Below, piece after piece: positions 1 to 10,298 of a DNA stretch of 64,000 nucleotides; within the stretch, counting starts at the first letter, position 1, and each line of letters opens with the position of its first letter. Where the stretch lies: positions 3,968,001 to 4,032,000 of the forward strand of contig NZ_CP102509.1 of NCBI RefSeq assembly GCF_024611995.1. Reading direction: 5' to 3'. Made by a program: the position numbers and the translations under genes. Under the pieces are notes generated by a model. It had not been told where the DNA came from. It did no database searches and was given only the letters and a program-made list of their open reading frames with translations. The DNA is from Streptomyces sp. NBC_00162 (lineage in GTDB: Bacteria; Actinomycetota; Actinomycetes; Streptomycetales; Streptomycetaceae).

Positions 1-1818
1 CTCCTGGAGGGCGGTCCGCGCGCGGGCCGGGTCCGGCAGGTCCGCGACCTCGACGCCCGCCACCAGCAGGGCGGACAGTTCGCGCGTGGCCGCGGCCTCG
101 ACGATCTGGCCGGTGTCGCGGCCGTAGCGGTGCGGGAGTTCGTCCAGGCCCCAGGCCGTGGCCACCTCGTCGCGGGCCCGCGGGTCGGTGGCCGGGCGGG
201 CGCCGGGCAGCAGCGACGGCAGCGCGCCCGCCTCGACGGCGGCCCGTTCACCGGCCCGGCGCGGGATCCACACCAGCGTGGCCCCGGTCGCGGCGGCGGC
301 CCGTACGGCGGCGGTCAGCGCGCCGGGCACCCCGGCGAGGCGCTCCCCGACGACGATGACCGCACCGGTCTGGCGCAGCGCGTCGGCGGCGGCCGCGCCG
401 CCCGCCTCCAGCCCGGACCGCGAGGCGAGTGCGTCCAGCCACTCGGGCTCGGTGCCGGGGGCGGCGGCCAGCAGGGTGCCGCCCGCCTTCTCCAGGCCGC
501 GGGTGGCGAAGGGGGCGAGGGCGAAGGTCCGCTGCTTGTGCTTGCGGTGGGCCTTGCGCAGCCGCAGGAAGACCCCGGGGGCCTCCTCCTCGGACTCGAT
601 GCCGACGAGCAGGACGGCGGGCGCGGCCTCTAGCGAGGTGTACGTGACCCCCGCACCGTCGAGGTCCTTGCCGGTGCCGGCCACGGTGGCGGCCAGGAAA
701 TCGGCCTCCTCCGCGCTGTGGACCCGGGCCCGGAAGTCGATGTCGTTCGTGTCGAGCACCACCCGCGCGAACTTGGCGTACGCGTAGGCGTCCTCGACGG
801 TGAGCCGCCCGCCGGTCAGCACCCCGGCCCGGCCGCGCGCGGAGGCGAGACCGTTCGCCGCGGCCTCCAGCGCCTCGGGCCAGCTCGCCGGCTCCAGGAC
901 ACCGGCGGCGCTGCGCACCAGCGGGGTGGTGAGCCGGTCCCGCTGCTGTGCGTAACGGAATCCGAAGCGGCCCTTGTCGCAGATCCACTCCTCGTTGACC
1001 TCGGGGTCATCCGCGGCCAGCCGGCGCAGCACCTTGCCGCGGCGGTGGTCGGTCCGGGTCGCGCAGCCGCCCGCGCAGTGCTCGCACACGCTCGGGGAGG
1101 AGACGAGGTCGAAGGGGCGGGAGCGGAACCGGTACGCGGCGGAGGTGAGGGCGCCGACGGGGCAGATCTGGATGGTGTTGCCGGAGAAGTACGACTCGAA
1201 GGGGTCGCCCTCGCCCGTGCCGACCTGCTGGAGCGCGCCGCGCTCGAGCAGCTCGATCATCGGATCGCCGGCGATCTCGTTGGAGAAGCGGGTGCAGCGC
1301 GCGCACAGCACGCACCGCTCGCGGTCCAGCAGCACCTGCGTGGAGATCGGGACCGGCTTCTCGTACGTCCGCTTCTTCCCCTCGAAACGGGACTCCGCGT
1401 TGCCGTGCGACATCGCCTGGTTCTGCAGCGGGCACTCGCCGCCCTTGTCGCAGACCGGGCAGTCCAGCGGGTGGTTGATGAGCAGCAGCTCCATCACCCC
1501 GCGCTGGGCCTTGTCCGCTACATCGGAGGTGAGCTGCGTCTTGACGACCATGCCGTCGGTGCAGGTGATGGTGCAGGAGGCCATCGGCTTGCGCTGGCCC
1601 TCGACCTCGACGATGCACTGGCGGCAGGCGCCGGCCGGGGAGAGGAGCGGGTGGTCGCAGAACCGGGGGATCTCGACGCCGAGCTGCTCGGCGGCCCGGA
1701 TGACCAGGGTCCCCTTGGGCACCGACAGTTCGACGCCGTCGATGGTCAGCGACACCAGATTCTCCGCTGGCACCGCAGGCTCCCCGCCACCGGCGGGAGC
1801 GTTCGTGGTGACGGTCAT
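1..1818 (-). CDS. nuoG: NADH-quinone oxidoreductase subunit G (5' part; C-terminus beyond window)
   Basis: This is the large iron-sulfur subunit of respiratory complex I, which carries electrons from the NuoF flavin towards quinone. About 606 codons lie in the window and the frame is still open at base 1. The N-terminal ferredoxin-type [2Fe-2S] ligands are visible (C54, then C65 and C68 in GACRQC), followed by further cysteine clusters ([10 protein letters not shown], then CVLCARC) and the start of the molybdopterin-oxidoreductase-like domain with CEHC. The ATG at 1818 overlaps the nuoF stop by 4 bases (ATGA), so the two are translationally coupled. nuoH-N would be expected further left. Identification is secure; only the 3' end is missing. 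Confidence 0.96.
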   Translation of the reverse strand, partial: MTVTTNAPAGGGEPAVPAENLVSLTIDGVELSVPKGTLVIRAAEQLGVEIPRFCDHPLLSPAGACRQCIVEVEGQRKPMASCTITCTDGMVVKTQLTSDVADKAQRGVMELLLINHPLDCPVCDKGGECPLQNQAMSHGNAESRFEGKKRTYEKPVPISTQVLLDRERCVLCARCTRFSNEIAGDPMIELLERGALQQVGTGEGDPFESYFSGNTIQICPVGALTSAAYRFRSRPFDLVSSPSVCEHCAGGCATRTDHRRGKVLRRLAADDPEVNEEWICDKGRFGFRYAQQRDRLTTPLVRSAAGVLEPASWPEALEAAANGLASARGRAGVLTGGRLTVEDAYAYAKFARVVLDTNDIDFRARVHSAEEADFLAATVAGTGKDLDGAGVTYTSLEAAPAVLLVGIESEEEAPGVFLRLRKAHRKHKQRTFALAPFATRGLEKAGGTLLAAAPGTEPEWLDALASRSGLEAGGAAAADALRQTGAVIVVGERLAGVPGALTAAVRAAAATGATLVWIPRRAGERAAVEAGALPSLLPGARPATDPRARDEVATAWGLDELPHRYGRDTGQIVEAAATRELSALLVAGVEVADLPDPARARTALQE

Positions 1819-3191
1819 GCGTTCACCTCCGTGTCAGCCCAGAGGGTCGACTTCTTGGGGTCGAAGGGGCAGCCCTTGCCCGTGATGTGCTGCTCGTACT
1901 CCTCGCGGAAGTACTTGAGCGAGGAGAAGATGGGGCTGGCGGCGCCGTCGCCGAGCGCGCAGAAGGACTTGCCGTTGATGTTGTCGGCGATGTCGTTCAG
2001 CTTGTCGAGGTCGGACATGACGCCCTTGCCGGCCTCGATGTCGCGCAGCAACTGGACCAGCCAGTACGTGCCTTCGCGGCAGGGTGTGCACTTGCCGCAG
2101 GACTCGTGGGCGTAGAACTCGGTCCACCGGGTCACGGCCCGCACCACGCAGGTGGTCTCGTCGAAGCACTGGAGCGCCTTGGTGCCGAGCATCGAGCCGG
2201 CCGCGCCCACTCCCTCGTAGTCGAGCGGGACGTCGAGGTGCTCGTCCGTGAACATGGGGGTGGAGGAGCCGCCCGGGGTCCAGAACTTCAGCCGGTGCCC
2301 GGGCCGCATCCCGCCGCTCATGTCGAGCAGCTGGCGCAGGGTGATGCCGAGCGGGGCCTCGTACTGGCCGGGGCCCGCGACGTGCCCGGAGAGCGAATAC
2401 AGCGTGAAGCCGGGGGACTTCTCGGTCCCCATCGACTTGAACCAGTCCTTGCCCTTGTTCAGGATCGCGGGAACCGAGGCGATGGACTCCACGTTGTTGA
2501 CGACAGTGGGGCACGCGTAGAGCCCCTCCACGGCAGGGAAGGGAGGACGCAGCCGGGGCTGACCGCGCCGGCCTTCGAGGGAGTCGAGCAGAGCCGTCTC
2601 CTCGCCGCAGATGTACGCGCCCGCTCCCGCGTGCACCGTGATGTCGAGATCGAGCCCGCTCCCCAGAATGTCCTTCCCGAGGTATCCGGCCTCGTACGCC
2701 TCGCGCACCGCCTCGTGCAGGCGCCGCAGGACCGGTACGACCTCGCCGCGCAGGTAGATGAAGGCGTGCTGCGAGCGGATCGCGTAGCAGGCGATGATCA
2801 TTCCCTCGATGAGGGAGTGCGGGTTGGCGAAGAGGAGGGGGATGTCCTTGCAGGTTCCCGGCTCCGACTCGTCCGCGTTCACGACGAGGTAGTGCGGCTT
2901 TCCGTCGCCCTGCGGGATGAACTGCCACTTCATTCCGGTGGGGAAGCCCGCGCCGCCGCGTCCGCGCAGACCCGAGTCCTTCACGTAGGCGATGAGGTCG
3001 TCCGGGGTCATCGCGAGGGCCTTGCGCAGGCCCTCGTAGCCCTCGTGACGCCGGTAGGTCTCCAGCGTCCACGAAGCGGGCTCGTCCCAGAAGGCCGACA
3101 GGACGGGTGCGAGGAGCTTCTCCGGGCTGGTCCCTCCCCCGGCCTCCGGCCGGGAGGTACCCCCATGACTTTCCTTGGAAGACACGGACAT
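1815..3191 (-). CDS. nuoF: NADH-quinone oxidoreductase subunit F (NADH- and FMN-binding)
   Basis: NuoF (458 aa) is the complex I subunit that oxidises NADH and holds FMN and a [4Fe-4S] cluster. Family signatures include [10 protein letters not shown] near residue 65 (NADH/FMN site), [13 protein letters not shown] and the C-terminal cluster motif [13 protein letters not shown]. The start is the ATG at 3191, which shares one base with the nuoE stop (TGATG); a longer open frame upstream is nuoE-overlapping shadow. Residues about 9-24 (Gly/Thr/Ser/Pro-rich) are encoded by a short palindromic GC repeat (3133-3164) that also occurs elsewhere in the window, so the extreme N-terminus is probably a repeat-derived extension. 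Confidence 0.96.
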   Translation of the reverse strand: MSVSSKESHGGTSRPEAGGGTSPEKLLAPVLSAFWDEPASWTLETYRRHEGYEGLRKALAMTPDDLIAYVKDSGLRGRGGAGFPTGMKWQFIPQGDGKPHYLVVNADESEPGTCKDIPLLFANPHSLIEGMIIACYAIRSQHAFIYLRGEVVPVLRRLHEAVREAYEAGYLGKDILGSGLDLDITVHAGAGAYICGEETALLDSLEGRRGQPRLRPPFPAVEGLYACPTVVNNVESIASVPAILNKGKDWFKSMGTEKSPGFTLYSLSGHVAGPGQYEAPLGITLRQLLDMSGGMRPGHRLKFWTPGGSSTPMFTDEHLDVPLDYEGVGAAGSMLGTKALQCFDETTCVVRAVTRWTEFYAHESCGKCTPCREGTYWLVQLLRDIEAGKGVMSDLDKLNDIADNINGKSFCALGDGAASPIFSSLKYFREEYEQHITGKGCPFDPKKSTLWADTEVNA

Positions 3192-3952
3192 CACTCCCCT
3201 CCCTCGGACTTGGTCTCGCCGCGCGTCTCGCCACGGGACTCGCCGCGCGGGTGCACGATCGAGGTGTGCGGGGACTCGCCGCGCGCGATGCGCAGGCCGA
3301 TCAGGGAGGCGGGGCCCGCTCCGCCGCTCGCCTCGACCGCGCCCTCGCGCTCGTCCGGGAAGCCCGCCAGGATCCGGGCGGTCTCCTTGTAGGTGCACAG
3401 CGGCGCGCCCCGGGTCGGCAGGACCTCGCGGCCGGCCAGCAGGTCGTCCACCAGGGCCTTGGCGGACTCGGGGGTCTGGTTGTCGAAGAACTCCCAGTTG
3501 ACCATCACCACGGGGGCGAAGTCGCAGGCCGCGTTGCACTCGATGTGCTCGAGGGTGACCTTGCCGTCGGGGGTGGTCTCGTTGTTGCCGACTCCGAGGT
3601 GCTGCTTGAGCTCGTCGAAGATGGCGTCGCCGCCCATGACCGCGCACAGGGTGTTCGTACAGACGCCGACCTGGTAGTCGCCGGAGGGCTTGCGCCGGTA
3701 CATCGTGTAGAAGGTGGCCACGGCCGTGACCTCGGCGGTGGTCAGGCCCAGTACGTCGGCGCAGAAGCGGATGCCGGTGCGCGAGACGTGGCCCTCCTCC
3801 GACTGGCAGAGGTGGAGCAGGGGCAGCAGCGCGGAGCGGCTGTCGGGGTAGCGGGCGATGACTTCCTGCGCGTCCGCTTCGAGCCGGGCGCGCACCTCGG
3901 CCGGGAAGTCGGGGGCGGGAAGCTGGGGCATCCCCAACTGGATGTCGGTCAT
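3191..3952 (-). CDS. nuoE: NADH-quinone oxidoreductase subunit E
   Basis: NuoE (253 aa) is the thioredoxin-like [2Fe-2S] subunit of the NADH dehydrogenase module. The ligand pattern is clear: CTNTLC (C-x4-C) and, about 40 residues later, CNAAC (C-x3-C). The protein is longer than the common 160-200 aa because of a charged C-terminal tail rich in repeated Gly-Glu/Arg ([17 protein letters not shown]), which probably has no catalytic role. The ATG at 3952 overlaps the nuoD stop by 4 bases and its own stop overlaps nuoF by one base, so it sits in a tightly coupled operon. Confidence 0.95.
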   Translation of the reverse strand: MTDIQLGMPQLPAPDFPAEVRARLEADAQEVIARYPDSRSALLPLLHLCQSEEGHVSRTGIRFCADVLGLTTAEVTAVATFYTMYRRKPSGDYQVGVCTNTLCAVMGGDAIFDELKQHLGVGNNETTPDGKVTLEHIECNAACDFAPVVMVNWEFFDNQTPESAKALVDDLLAGREVLPTRGAPLCTYKETARILAGFPDEREGAVEASGGAGPASLIGLRIARGESPHTSIVHPRGESRGETRGETKSEGGE

Positions 3953-5289
3953 CGGTCGACGCCTCCCATCACGGGGTCGATGGAGGCGACGGCGACGATG
4001 ACGTCGGCGACCTGGCCGCCCTCGCACATCGCTGCCATGGCCTGAAGGTTGGTGAAGGACGGGTCGCGGAAGTGGACCCGGTAGGGACGCGTGCCGCCGT
4101 CGGAGACGACGTGCACCCCGAGCTCGCCCTTGGGTGACTCGACGGCCGCGTACACCTGCCCGGCCGGTACCCGGAAGCCCTCGGTCACCAGCTTGAAGTG
4201 GTGGATGAGGGCCTCCATGGAGGTGCCCATGATGTTCTTGATGTGGTCGAGCGAGTTGCCGAGCCCGTCGGGGCCCATCGCCAGCTGCGCCGGCCAGGCG
4301 ATCTTCTTGTCGGCGACCATCACCGGGCCCGGCGCCAGCCGGTCCAGGCACTGCTCGACGATCCGCAGCGACTGGCGCATCTCCTCCAGGCGGATCAGGA
4401 AGCGTCCGTAGGAGTCGCAGGTGTCGGTGGTCGGCACGTCGAACTCGTAGTTCTCGTAACCGCAGTACGGCTCCGACTTGCGCAGGTCGTGCGGCAGGCC
4501 GGCGGAGCGCAGGATCGGGCCGGTGGCGCCCAGCGCCATAGCGCCGGTGAGGTCGAGGTAGCCGACGTCCTGCATGCGGGCCTTGAAGATGGGGTTGCCG
4601 GTGGCAAGCTTGTCGTACTCCGGCAGGTTCTTCTTCATGGTCTTCACGAACTCGCGCAGCTGGTCGACGGCGCCCGGGGGCAGGTCCTGCGCCAGGCCGC
4701 CGGGGCGGACGAACGCGTGGTTCATGCGCAGTCCGGTGATCAGCTCGAAGACGTCGAGGATCAGCTCGCGGTCGCGGAAGCCGTAGATCATGATCGTGGT
4801 CGCGCCCAGCTCCATGCCGCCGGTGGCGATGCACACCAGGTGGGAGGAGAGCCGGTTGAGCTCCATCAGCAGGACGCGGATGACGGTGGCGCGGTCCGGG
4901 ATCTGGTCGGTGATGCCGAGCAGCTTCTCGACGCCGAGGCAGTACGCCGTCTCGTTGAAGAACGGCGTCAGGTAGTCCATGCGCGTCACGAAGGTGGTGC
5001 CCTGCGTCCAGTTCCGGAATTCGAGGTTCTTCTCGATGCCGGTGTGCAGGTAGCCGATGCCGCAGCGGGCCTCGGTGACCGTCTCGCCGTCGATCTCCAG
5101 GATCAGGCGGAGCACGCCGTGGGTGGACGGGTGCTGCGGGCCCATGTTGACGACGATCCGCTCGTCGTCCGCCTTGGCCGCCGACTGGACGATCTCGTCC
5201 CAGTCGCCGCCGGTCACGGTGTAAACGGTGCCTTCGGTCGTCTCGCGCGCGGAGGCGTGGTCGGCGGAGGCGTGATTCGAAGTGGACAT
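3949..5289 (-). CDS. nuoD: NADH-quinone oxidoreductase subunit D (49-kDa type)
   Basis: NuoD (446 aa) is the subunit that, with NuoB, forms the quinone-binding pocket of complex I; it descends from the large subunit of [NiFe] hydrogenases. Diagnostic stretches are [13 protein letters not shown] near residue 50, GYLHTGIEK and the C-terminal PSFTNLQAM ... PVMGGVDR. The unusual feature is a 30-residue N-terminal extension before the conserved core. The ATG at 5289 overlaps the nuoC stop by one base and the stop overlaps nuoE by four. Function follows from family identity and operon position. Confidence 0.96.
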   Translation of the reverse strand: MSTSNHASADHASARETTEGTVYTVTGGDWDEIVQSAAKADDERIVVNMGPQHPSTHGVLRLILEIDGETVTEARCGIGYLHTGIEKNLEFRNWTQGTTFVTRMDYLTPFFNETAYCLGVEKLLGITDQIPDRATVIRVLLMELNRLSSHLVCIATGGMELGATTIMIYGFRDRELILDVFELITGLRMNHAFVRPGGLAQDLPPGAVDQLREFVKTMKKNLPEYDKLATGNPIFKARMQDVGYLDLTGAMALGATGPILRSAGLPHDLRKSEPYCGYENYEFDVPTTDTCDSYGRFLIRLEEMRQSLRIVEQCLDRLAPGPVMVADKKIAWPAQLAMGPDGLGNSLDHIKNIMGTSMEALIHHFKLVTEGFRVPAGQVYAAVESPKGELGVHVVSDGGTRPYRVHFRDPSFTNLQAMAAMCEGGQVADVIVAVASIDPVMGGVDR

Positions 5290-6008
5290 CAGCTGTACGA
5301 CCTCCGCTGGTCGGGAGCCGGGATCTGGGCGCCCTTGTACTCGATGGCGATGCCGCCGAGCGGGTAGTCCTTGCGCTGCGGGAAGCCCTGCCAGTCGTCC
5401 GGCATCATGATCCGGGTGAGGGCCGGGTGCCCGTCGAAGATCAGGCCGAAGAAGTCGTACGTCTCGCGCTCGTGCCAGTCGTTGGTCGGGTAGACCGCAA
5501 CGAGCGAGGGGACGTGCGGGTCGCTGTCCGGGACGGACACCTCCAGCCGCAGGACGCGGCCGTGGGTGAGCGAGCGCAGGTGGTAGACGGCGTGCAGCTC
5601 GCGGCCTTTGTCTCCGGGGTAGTGCACGCCGGAAACGCCGGTGCAGAGCTCGAAGCGCAGGGCCGGGTCGTCGCGCAGGGTGCGCGCGACGCGCACGAGG
5701 TGCTCGCGGGCGATGTGGAAGGTGAGCTCGCCCCGGTCGACCACGGTCTTCTCGATGGCGTTCTCGGGGACCAGGTCCTGCTCCTCCAGGGCGCCTTCGA
5801 GTTCGTCGGCCACCTCGTCGAAGTAGGAGCCGTAGGGGCGGCTGGTCGCGCCGGGCAGGGCCACGGTGCGGACCAGGCCGCCGTAGCCGCTGGTGTCGCC
5901 GCCGTTCGCGGCCCCGAACATGCCCTTGCGGACGCCGATGACCTCGGGGCCGCTCGCGCGCGGGGCGGGGACGTTGTCGCCGTTCTCCGGCTCTCGGGTC
6001 TCGCTCAC
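5289..6008 (-). CDS. nuoC: NADH-quinone oxidoreductase subunit C (30-kDa type)
   Basis: NuoC (239 aa) is a peripheral-arm subunit that docks NuoD and NuoB. The family signature [20 protein letters not shown] (around residues 180-200) is intact, followed by the conserved [18 protein letters not shown] end. The start is GTG at 6008, which overlaps the nuoB stop by four bases (GTGA). The first 45 residues are a low-conservation linker. In this operon NuoC and NuoD are separate genes, unlike the fused NuoCD of enterobacteria. Confidence 0.95.
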   Translation of the reverse strand: MSETREPENGDNVPAPRASGPEVIGVRKGMFGAANGGDTSGYGGLVRTVALPGATSRPYGSYFDEVADELEGALEEQDLVPENAIEKTVVDRGELTFHIAREHLVRVARTLRDDPALRFELCTGVSGVHYPGDKGRELHAVYHLRSLTHGRVLRLEVSVPDSDPHVPSLVAVYPTNDWHERETYDFFGLIFDGHPALTRIMMPDDWQGFPQRKDYPLGGIAIEYKGAQIPAPDQRRSYS

Positions 6009-6559
6009 CGGAGCAGCCCCTTCATCTCGATGGTGGGGAGGGCCTTGAGGGCCGCCTCCTCCGCCTCACGGGCCGCCTCTTCCCGGTTCACGCCGAGCTT
6101 CGATCCCTGGATCTTCTGGTGGAGCTTGAGGATCGCGTCGATCAGCATCTCGGGGCGCGGCGGGCAGCCGGGCAGGTAGATGTCCACCGGGACGATGTGG
6201 TCGACGCCCTGGACGATCGCGTAGTTGTTGAACATTCCGCCCGAAGATGCACAAACCCCCATGGAAATGACCCATTTGGGAGCCGGCATCTGGTCGTACA
6301 CCTGTCGCAGCACCGGCGCCATCTTCTGGCTGACCCGGCCGGCCACGATCATCAGGTCGGCCTGGCGGGGGGAACCCCGGAAGACCTCCATGCCGAAGCG
6401 GGCCAGGTCGTACCGGCCCGCTCCGGTGGTCATCATCTCGATGGCGCAGCAGGCCAGGCCGAAGGTCGCGGGGAAGACGGATGACTTGCGCACCCAGCCC
6501 GCTGCCTGTTCGACGGTGGTCAGCAGAAAGCCGCTCGGCAGCTTCTCTTCCAGTCCCAT
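6005..6559 (-). CDS. nuoB: NADH-quinone oxidoreductase subunit B (N2 cluster)
   Basis: NuoB (184 aa) carries cluster N2, the last iron-sulfur cluster before quinone. All four ligand regions are present: the tandem cysteines in [10 protein letters not shown], the cysteine in [10 protein letters not shown] and the one in [10 protein letters not shown]. Length and sequence are typical. The ATG at 6559 lies 15 bases downstream of the nuoA stop. In some Streptomyces there is a second, incomplete nuo set; this one belongs to a complete-looking operon. Confidence 0.96.
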   Translation of the reverse strand: MGLEEKLPSGFLLTTVEQAAGWVRKSSVFPATFGLACCAIEMMTTGAGRYDLARFGMEVFRGSPRQADLMIVAGRVSQKMAPVLRQVYDQMPAPKWVISMGVCASSGGMFNNYAIVQGVDHIVPVDIYLPGCPPRPEMLIDAILKLHQKIQGSKLGVNREEAAREAEEAALKALPTIEMKGLLR

Positions 6560-6574
6560 GGGAAATTCAGCCCC

Positions 6575-6934
6575 TCAGTCCCATTCCAGGCCGCCGCGGC
6601 GCCACACGTAGGCGTAGGCGACGAAGACGGTGAGCACGAAGAGCAGCATCTCGACGAGCCCGAAGATCCCCAGGGAGTCGAAAGTGACGGCCCAGGGGTA
6701 GAGGAAGACAACCTCGATGTCGAAGACGATGAAGAGCATCGCCGTCAGGTAGTACTTGATGGGGAAGCGGCCGCCGCCGGCCGGCACCGGAGTCGGCTCG
6801 ATGCCGCACTCGTATGCCTCAAGCTTTGCCCGGTTGTACCGTTTTGGGCCGATCAGCGTGGCCATGACCACGGAGAAGATCGCAAACCCTGCGCCGAGGG
6901 CGCCGAGCACGAGGATGGGCGCGTACGCATTCAC
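6575..6934 (-). CDS. nuoA: NADH-quinone oxidoreductase subunit A
   Basis: NuoA (119 aa) is a small three-helix membrane subunit at the junction of the two arms of complex I. The conserved AYECGIEPT loop, RFPIKYYLTAMLFIVFDIEVVFLYPWA-type second helix and a C-terminal hydrophobic helix are all present. The GTG at 6934 is chosen because it is preceded by a strong AAGGAGCGAGGAGC ribosome-binding region and gives the standard family length; an ATG further upstream would add a 43-residue Arg-rich non-conserved extension. It is the first gene of the operon, and the Rex-like operator lies about 100 bases upstream. Confidence 0.95.
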   Translation of the reverse strand: MNAYAPILVLGALGAGFAIFSVVMATLIGPKRYNRAKLEAYECGIEPTPVPAGGGRFPIKYYLTAMLFIVFDIEVVFLYPWAVTFDSLGIFGLVEMLLFVLTVFVAYAYVWRRGGLEWD

Positions 6935-7712
6935 GCTCCTCGCTCCTTCCAGTCGTCCTTGACCGTTGGACCGCCTCCGGCGCCGCGTGCCCCGCCTCGC
7001 CAAGATCGCGCTTTGATCGAACGCTTCCATGTGAGGCAGTTCACAAGCCGGACTCGTGCGCATCTTATGCCCGCTCCTCTGTGATCTGCGACACGGGTTG
7101 CAACACCGAGTTTGTGATCTCCACCACCTGACGAACGATCATGAAGTCCGATGAGTGGTGATCTTCATACGCGAAGCATCCACATGATCACCAAAGGTGA
7201 CATCCGACCCCGTTACCGCAGGTAGAAGAGGTGCCGCCCTATCAAATGATGGCCATTGCAGGCAAATTGGCGACGCGGCCGCCGTAGTGATAAAGGGATC
7301 GGCGTCGCCCGGTCGGGGGAGCCCACGTGTACGGAGGTGGACACGGGGCAGACGCGGGTCCTGGGGCACCACCACCGCGTGCATCCGTTCACGAACCCGA
7401 CGGGGAGTTCACGGCAAGGTCACGGAAGGCCCACAGCGTCCGCACAGCGTGACGCTCCTGTGACCTGCACCACTCCCGTTTCGTGACGAGGAAAGAGGGC
7501 TTGGCCATCTGTGCGGAGGGATGGTAGGCCGAGGATCATTCCGGACTTATTGCGGAAACCCCATGATCACAGCCTTGTGAAAGCGTGTCCGTTCTGTCCG
7601 TTACGGCGTCAATAAGAAGCGCGGCGCGCCCGGTTAGCGCCTTTCGCGCACAACTGTGGCGCAAGCCACGTTTCTTGAAGGGACCCCGCGCGCCCTGATA
7701 GCGGTTGTCCTC
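6935..7712. other. Long divergent intergenic region between nuoA and the NlpC/P60 gene
   Basis: No convincing gene is seen in these 778 bases, which are visibly less GC-rich than their surroundings. Visible structure includes the Rex-like site at 7030-7045, an inverted repeat GGTGATC (7157-7163) with GATCACC (7186-7192), a nested TCACC-AAA-GGTGA hairpin (7188-7200), and GTGGC-GCAA-GCCAC (7656-7669), which would form a GNRA-type tetraloop hairpin 43 bases before the NlpC/P60 start. The NlpC/P60 leader was inspected for a c-di-AMP (ydaO) riboswitch, known upstream of some Streptomyces wall hydrolases, but no convincing match was seen by eye. Confidence 0.6.
7030..7045. promoter_or_regulatory. 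Rex-type redox operator upstream of nuoA
   Basis: The 16-base sequence TGTGAGGCAGTTCACA has perfect TGTGA/TCACA outer half-sites and matches 12 of 16 positions of the Rex operator consensus TGTGAACGCGTTCACA. Rex, the NADH/NAD+-sensing repressor first defined in S. coelicolor, is known to control nuoA-N. The site is centred about 103 bases upstream of the nuoA GTG, so the operon is probably derepressed when the NADH/NAD+ ratio rises. Confidence 0.75.
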
Positions 7713-8552
7713 ATGTCCCACACCGCTCACATACCCAGCCACCGGAAGCCCCGCCGCAGCGCCTCGAAGCTCGCGGTCCGCGCCGGAGTTGCCGGTGGCG
7801 TCCTCAGCACCCTCGCCATGGCCGGCACCGCGAGCGCGTCCCCGTCCGAGCCCGTGGCCGAGACGACGCTCGAAATGCCGGTCCTCAACCTGGACCTGGC
7901 CGCCGAGGTTTCCTCCGCCGTGGCCACTGCCGCCGAGAACACCCGCGCGGCCGCCATCAAGGGCGAACTGACCGCCCAGGAGGAGAGCGCCCGTACCGGC
8001 GCCGCCGCCGAGGCTAAGCAGGCCAAGGAAGAGGCCCAGAAGAAGGCCGACGAGGCCAAGAAGGTCCAGGAGGAGGCCGACCGCAAGGCCGAGGCCGAGC
8101 GCGCCAACCGCAGCACGGCCCGCGCCTCCCTGTCGACCAAGTCCTCCGGCTCGACCTCCAGCGACGGCTCCGGCGCCTCCGTGGCCGCCCCGGCGACCGG
8201 CTCCGCCGCCGCCATCGTGAACTTCGCCCGCGCGCAGGTCGGCAAGGCGTACGTCATGGGCGGCACCGGCCCGTCCTCGTTCGACTGCTCCGGCCTCGTC
8301 CAGGCCGCCTACCGCCAGGCCGGCATCTCCCTGCCGCGCATGTCCCAGGCGCAGTCCTCGGCCGGCACCTCGGTGTCCCTGAGCGCCCTGCAGCCGGGCG
8401 ACATCCTGTACTGGGGCTCCAAGGGCAACGCGTACCACGTCGCCATCTACGTCGGCGGCGGCAAGTTCGTCGGCGCGCAGAACCCCAGCACGGGCATCGT
8501 CGAGCGCAACCTGAGCTACGACAAGCCGACGGGCGCCGTCCGCGTCCTCTGA
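7713..8552 (+). CDS. Secreted NlpC/P60 peptidoglycan endopeptidase with coiled-coil domain
   Basis: This 279-aa exported protein probably cleaves peptide crosslinks in peptidoglycan. Residues 1-43 are a signal peptide (basic RKPRR, hydrophobic core, ASA-S cleavage region). Residues about 85-140 are a Lys/Glu/Ala-rich coiled coil, then a Ser-rich linker. The C-terminal 115 residues are the NlpC/P60 domain with the catalytic Cys in FDCSGLV and His in AYHVAIYVGGG. The ATG at 7713 is preferred over an upstream GTG because it begins directly before the signal peptide. The gene stands alone, divergent from nuo, and is followed by a strong terminator. RipA/RpfA-type cell-wall remodelling is the likely role. 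Confidence 0.88.
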   Translation: MSHTAHIPSHRKPRRSASKLAVRAGVAGGVLSTLAMAGTASASPSEPVAETTLEMPVLNLDLAAEVSSAVATAAENTRAAAIKGELTAQEESARTGAAAEAKQAKEEAQKKADEAKKVQEEADRKAEAERANRSTARASLSTKSSGSTSSDGSGASVAAPATGSAAAIVNFARAQVGKAYVMGGTGPSSFDCSGLVQAAYRQAGISLPRMSQAQSSAGTSVSLSALQPGDILYWGSKGNAYHVAIYVGGGKFVGAQNPSTGIVERNLSYDKPTGAVRVL

Positions 8553-8595
8553 CGCGTCTGAGGCATCCTGAGGCCTCCGCGTCGCTCTGAGCGGT

Positions 8596-8644
8596 CCGAA
8601 GGGCCGGTACTCCCCCGCTCGGGGGTGGAGTACCGGCCCTTCGG
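8596..8644 (+). terminator. Strong hairpin terminator after the NlpC/P60 gene
   Basis: Two 18-base arms, 8596-8613 and 8627-8644, are perfect reverse complements (CCGAAGGGCCGGTACTCC and its complement) with a 13-base loop. It starts 43 bases after the stop codon. No T-run follows, as is usual in Streptomyces. Confidence 0.85.
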
Positions 8645-8740
8645 GCTGCGCTGCTTGTGCAGCCCTTCCCGACCGCGGCCGCGCTCGCCCTGCGAAGATG
8701 GGGCACGACCATCAGACCGACCCCTGGAGGTGGTGGGCGC

Positions 8741-9049
8741 GTGAACCTGCAGCCGTACGAGAAGCACGGCACCGGCGACCCCACCGCCGGACCGGCCGCG
8801 CTCGGGCTCGGCCTGCTCGCCGTCGGCGGCTGGCTGCTGACCACCGCCCGCCCCTGGCACAAGCCCGGGCACGCGCTCGCCCTGGGTCTCGGCTGGACCG
8901 CCTCGGGCGCGATGCTGCTGTGCGGGCTGGTCCTGCTGGCCAGGTGCGTGCGCACCGTGCACGCGGAAGCGGACCGGAACGGGGACACCCCGCCCGGCCC
9001 GCCGGACAGCGGCCTCAGGCCTTCGGGGCCACCTTCGAGAGGCCGTTGA
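8741..9049 (+). CDS. Small two-helix membrane protein, function unknown
   Basis: The 102-aa product has two hydrophobic segments, AALGLGLLAVGGWLLTTA and LALGLGWTASGAMLLCGLVLLA, with a charged polar C-terminus, suggesting a small inner-membrane protein. The GTG at 8741 follows a GGAGGTGG ribosome-binding region and gives the shortest sensible product. The 3' end overlaps the convergent flavoprotein gene by 35 bases. No family was recognised. Confidence 0.6.
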   Translation: MNLQPYEKHGTGDPTAGPAALGLGLLAVGGWLLTTARPWHKPGHALALGLGWTASGAMLLCGLVLLARCVRTVHAEADRNGDTPPGPPDSGLRPSGPPSRGR

Positions 9050-10298
9050 TGATGCGGTCCATCGCGTCGCCGCCCGTCGGGTCGGTGAGGTTGGCCAGCA
9101 TCTTCAGCGTGAACCTCATCAGCACCGGGTGCGTCAGGCCGCGCTGCGCGGCGACCTTCATGACCTTCGGGTTGCCGATCAGCTTCACGAAGGCGCGGCC
9201 CAGCGTGTAGTAACCGCCGTACGTCTCCTTCAGCACCTTCGGGTAGTTGTGCAGGGCCAGTTCGCGCTGCGCCGGGGTGGCCCTGGCGTGCGCCTGCACG
9301 ATGACGTCGGCCGCGATCTGGCCCGACTCCATGGCGTAGGCGATGCCCTCGCCGTTGAACGGGTTGACGAGACCGCCCGCGTCACCGACCAGCAGCAGCC
9401 CCTTGGTGTAGTGCGGCTGCCGGTTGAAGGCCATCGGGAGCGCCGCGCCGCGGATCGGCTGCGTCATGTTCTCCGGGGTGTAGCCCCAGTCCTCCGGCAT
9501 GGACGCGCACCAGGCCTTGAGGACCTCGCGCCAGTCCAGCTCCTTGAAGGCGGAGGAGGAGTTGAGGATGCCGAGGCCGACGTTGGATGTGCCGTCGCCC
9601 ATGCCGAAGATCCAGCCGTAGCCGGGCAGCAGCCGGTCCTGCGCACCGCGCCGGTCCCACAGCTCCAGCCAGGACTCCAGGTAGTCGTCGTCGTGCCGGG
9701 GCGAGGTGAAGTACGTACGCACCGCGACGCCCATCGGACGGTCCTCGCGCCGGTGCAGGCCCATCGCCAGGGACAGCCGCGAGGAGTTGCCGTCGGCCGC
9801 GACCACCAGCGGGGCGCTGAAGGTGACCGGGGTCTTCTCCTCGCCCAGCTTCGCCTGCACACCGGTGATGTGGCCGGTGCGCGGGTCGCGGACGGGCTCG
9901 CCGACGTTGCAGCGCTCGTATAGCCGGGCGCCGGCCTTCTGCGCCTGACGGGCCAGGGTCTCGTCGAAGTCGTCGCGCTTGCGGACGAGCCCGTAGTCCG
10001 GGAAGGAGGCGAGTTCCGGCCAGTCCAGCTGGAGCCGCTGCCCGCCGCCGATGATGCGCAGGCCCTTGTTGCGGAGCCAGCCGGCCTCTTCGGAGATGTC
10101 GATGCCCATCGCCACCAGCTGCTTGGTGGCGCGCGGGGTCAGTCCGTCACCGCAGACCTTCTCACGCGGGAACGCGGTCTTCTCCAGCAGCAGGACGTCA
10201 AGTCCGGCCTTGGCGAGGTAGTACGCGGTGGTGGAGCCGGCGGGCCCGGCCCCGACGACGATCACGTCCGCGGAGTGTTCGGAGAGGGGCTCGGTCAC
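9015..10298 (-). CDS. Geranylgeranyl-reductase-family FAD oxidoreductase (possible menaquinone beta-reductase)
   Basis: This 427-aa flavoprotein reduces isoprenoid double bonds in its family. An N-terminal Rossmann motif VVGAGPAGSTTAYYLAKAG (residues about 14-32), the substrate/FAD motif EKVCGDGLTPRA and the C-terminal LLVGDAGGLVNPFNGEGIAYAMESG FAD loop are intact. In mycobacteria the related MenJ saturates one isoprene unit of menaquinone. Placement here, beside nuo, menG and mqnC, fits a menaquinone-tail reductase, but geranylgeranyl lipid reduction is an alternative. Start is GTG at 10298; it is divergent from the GNAT gene with 98 bases between. Confidence 0.85.
   Translation of the reverse strand: MTEPLSEHSADVIVVGAGPAGSTTAYYLAKAGLDVLLLEKTAFPREKVCGDGLTPRATKQLVAMGIDISEEAGWLRNKGLRIIGGGQRLQLDWPELASFPDYGLVRKRDDFDETLARQAQKAGARLYERCNVGEPVRDPRTGHITGVQAKLGEEKTPVTFSAPLVVAADGNSSRLSLAMGLHRREDRPMGVAVRTYFTSPRHDDDYLESWLELWDRRGAQDRLLPGYGWIFGMGDGTSNVGLGILNSSSAFKELDWREVLKAWCASMPEDWGYTPENMTQPIRGAALPMAFNRQPHYTKGLLLVGDAGGLVNPFNGEGIAYAMESGQIAADVIVQAHARATPAQRELALHNYPKVLKETYGGYYTLGRAFVKLIGNPKVMKVAAQRGLTHPVLMRFTLKMLANLTDPTGGDAMDRIINGLSKVAPKA

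Noticed and set aside
34..1700. Plus-strand open frames opposite nuoG, nuoF and nuoD
   Set aside because: They are antisense shadows of conserved nuo genes, rich in Arg/Gly/Ala with no recognisable domain.
7401..7712. Possible ydaO (c-di-AMP) riboswitch before the NlpC/P60 gene
   Set aside because: Such riboswitches precede some Streptomyces wall hydrolases, but the characteristic conserved blocks could not be recognised by eye.
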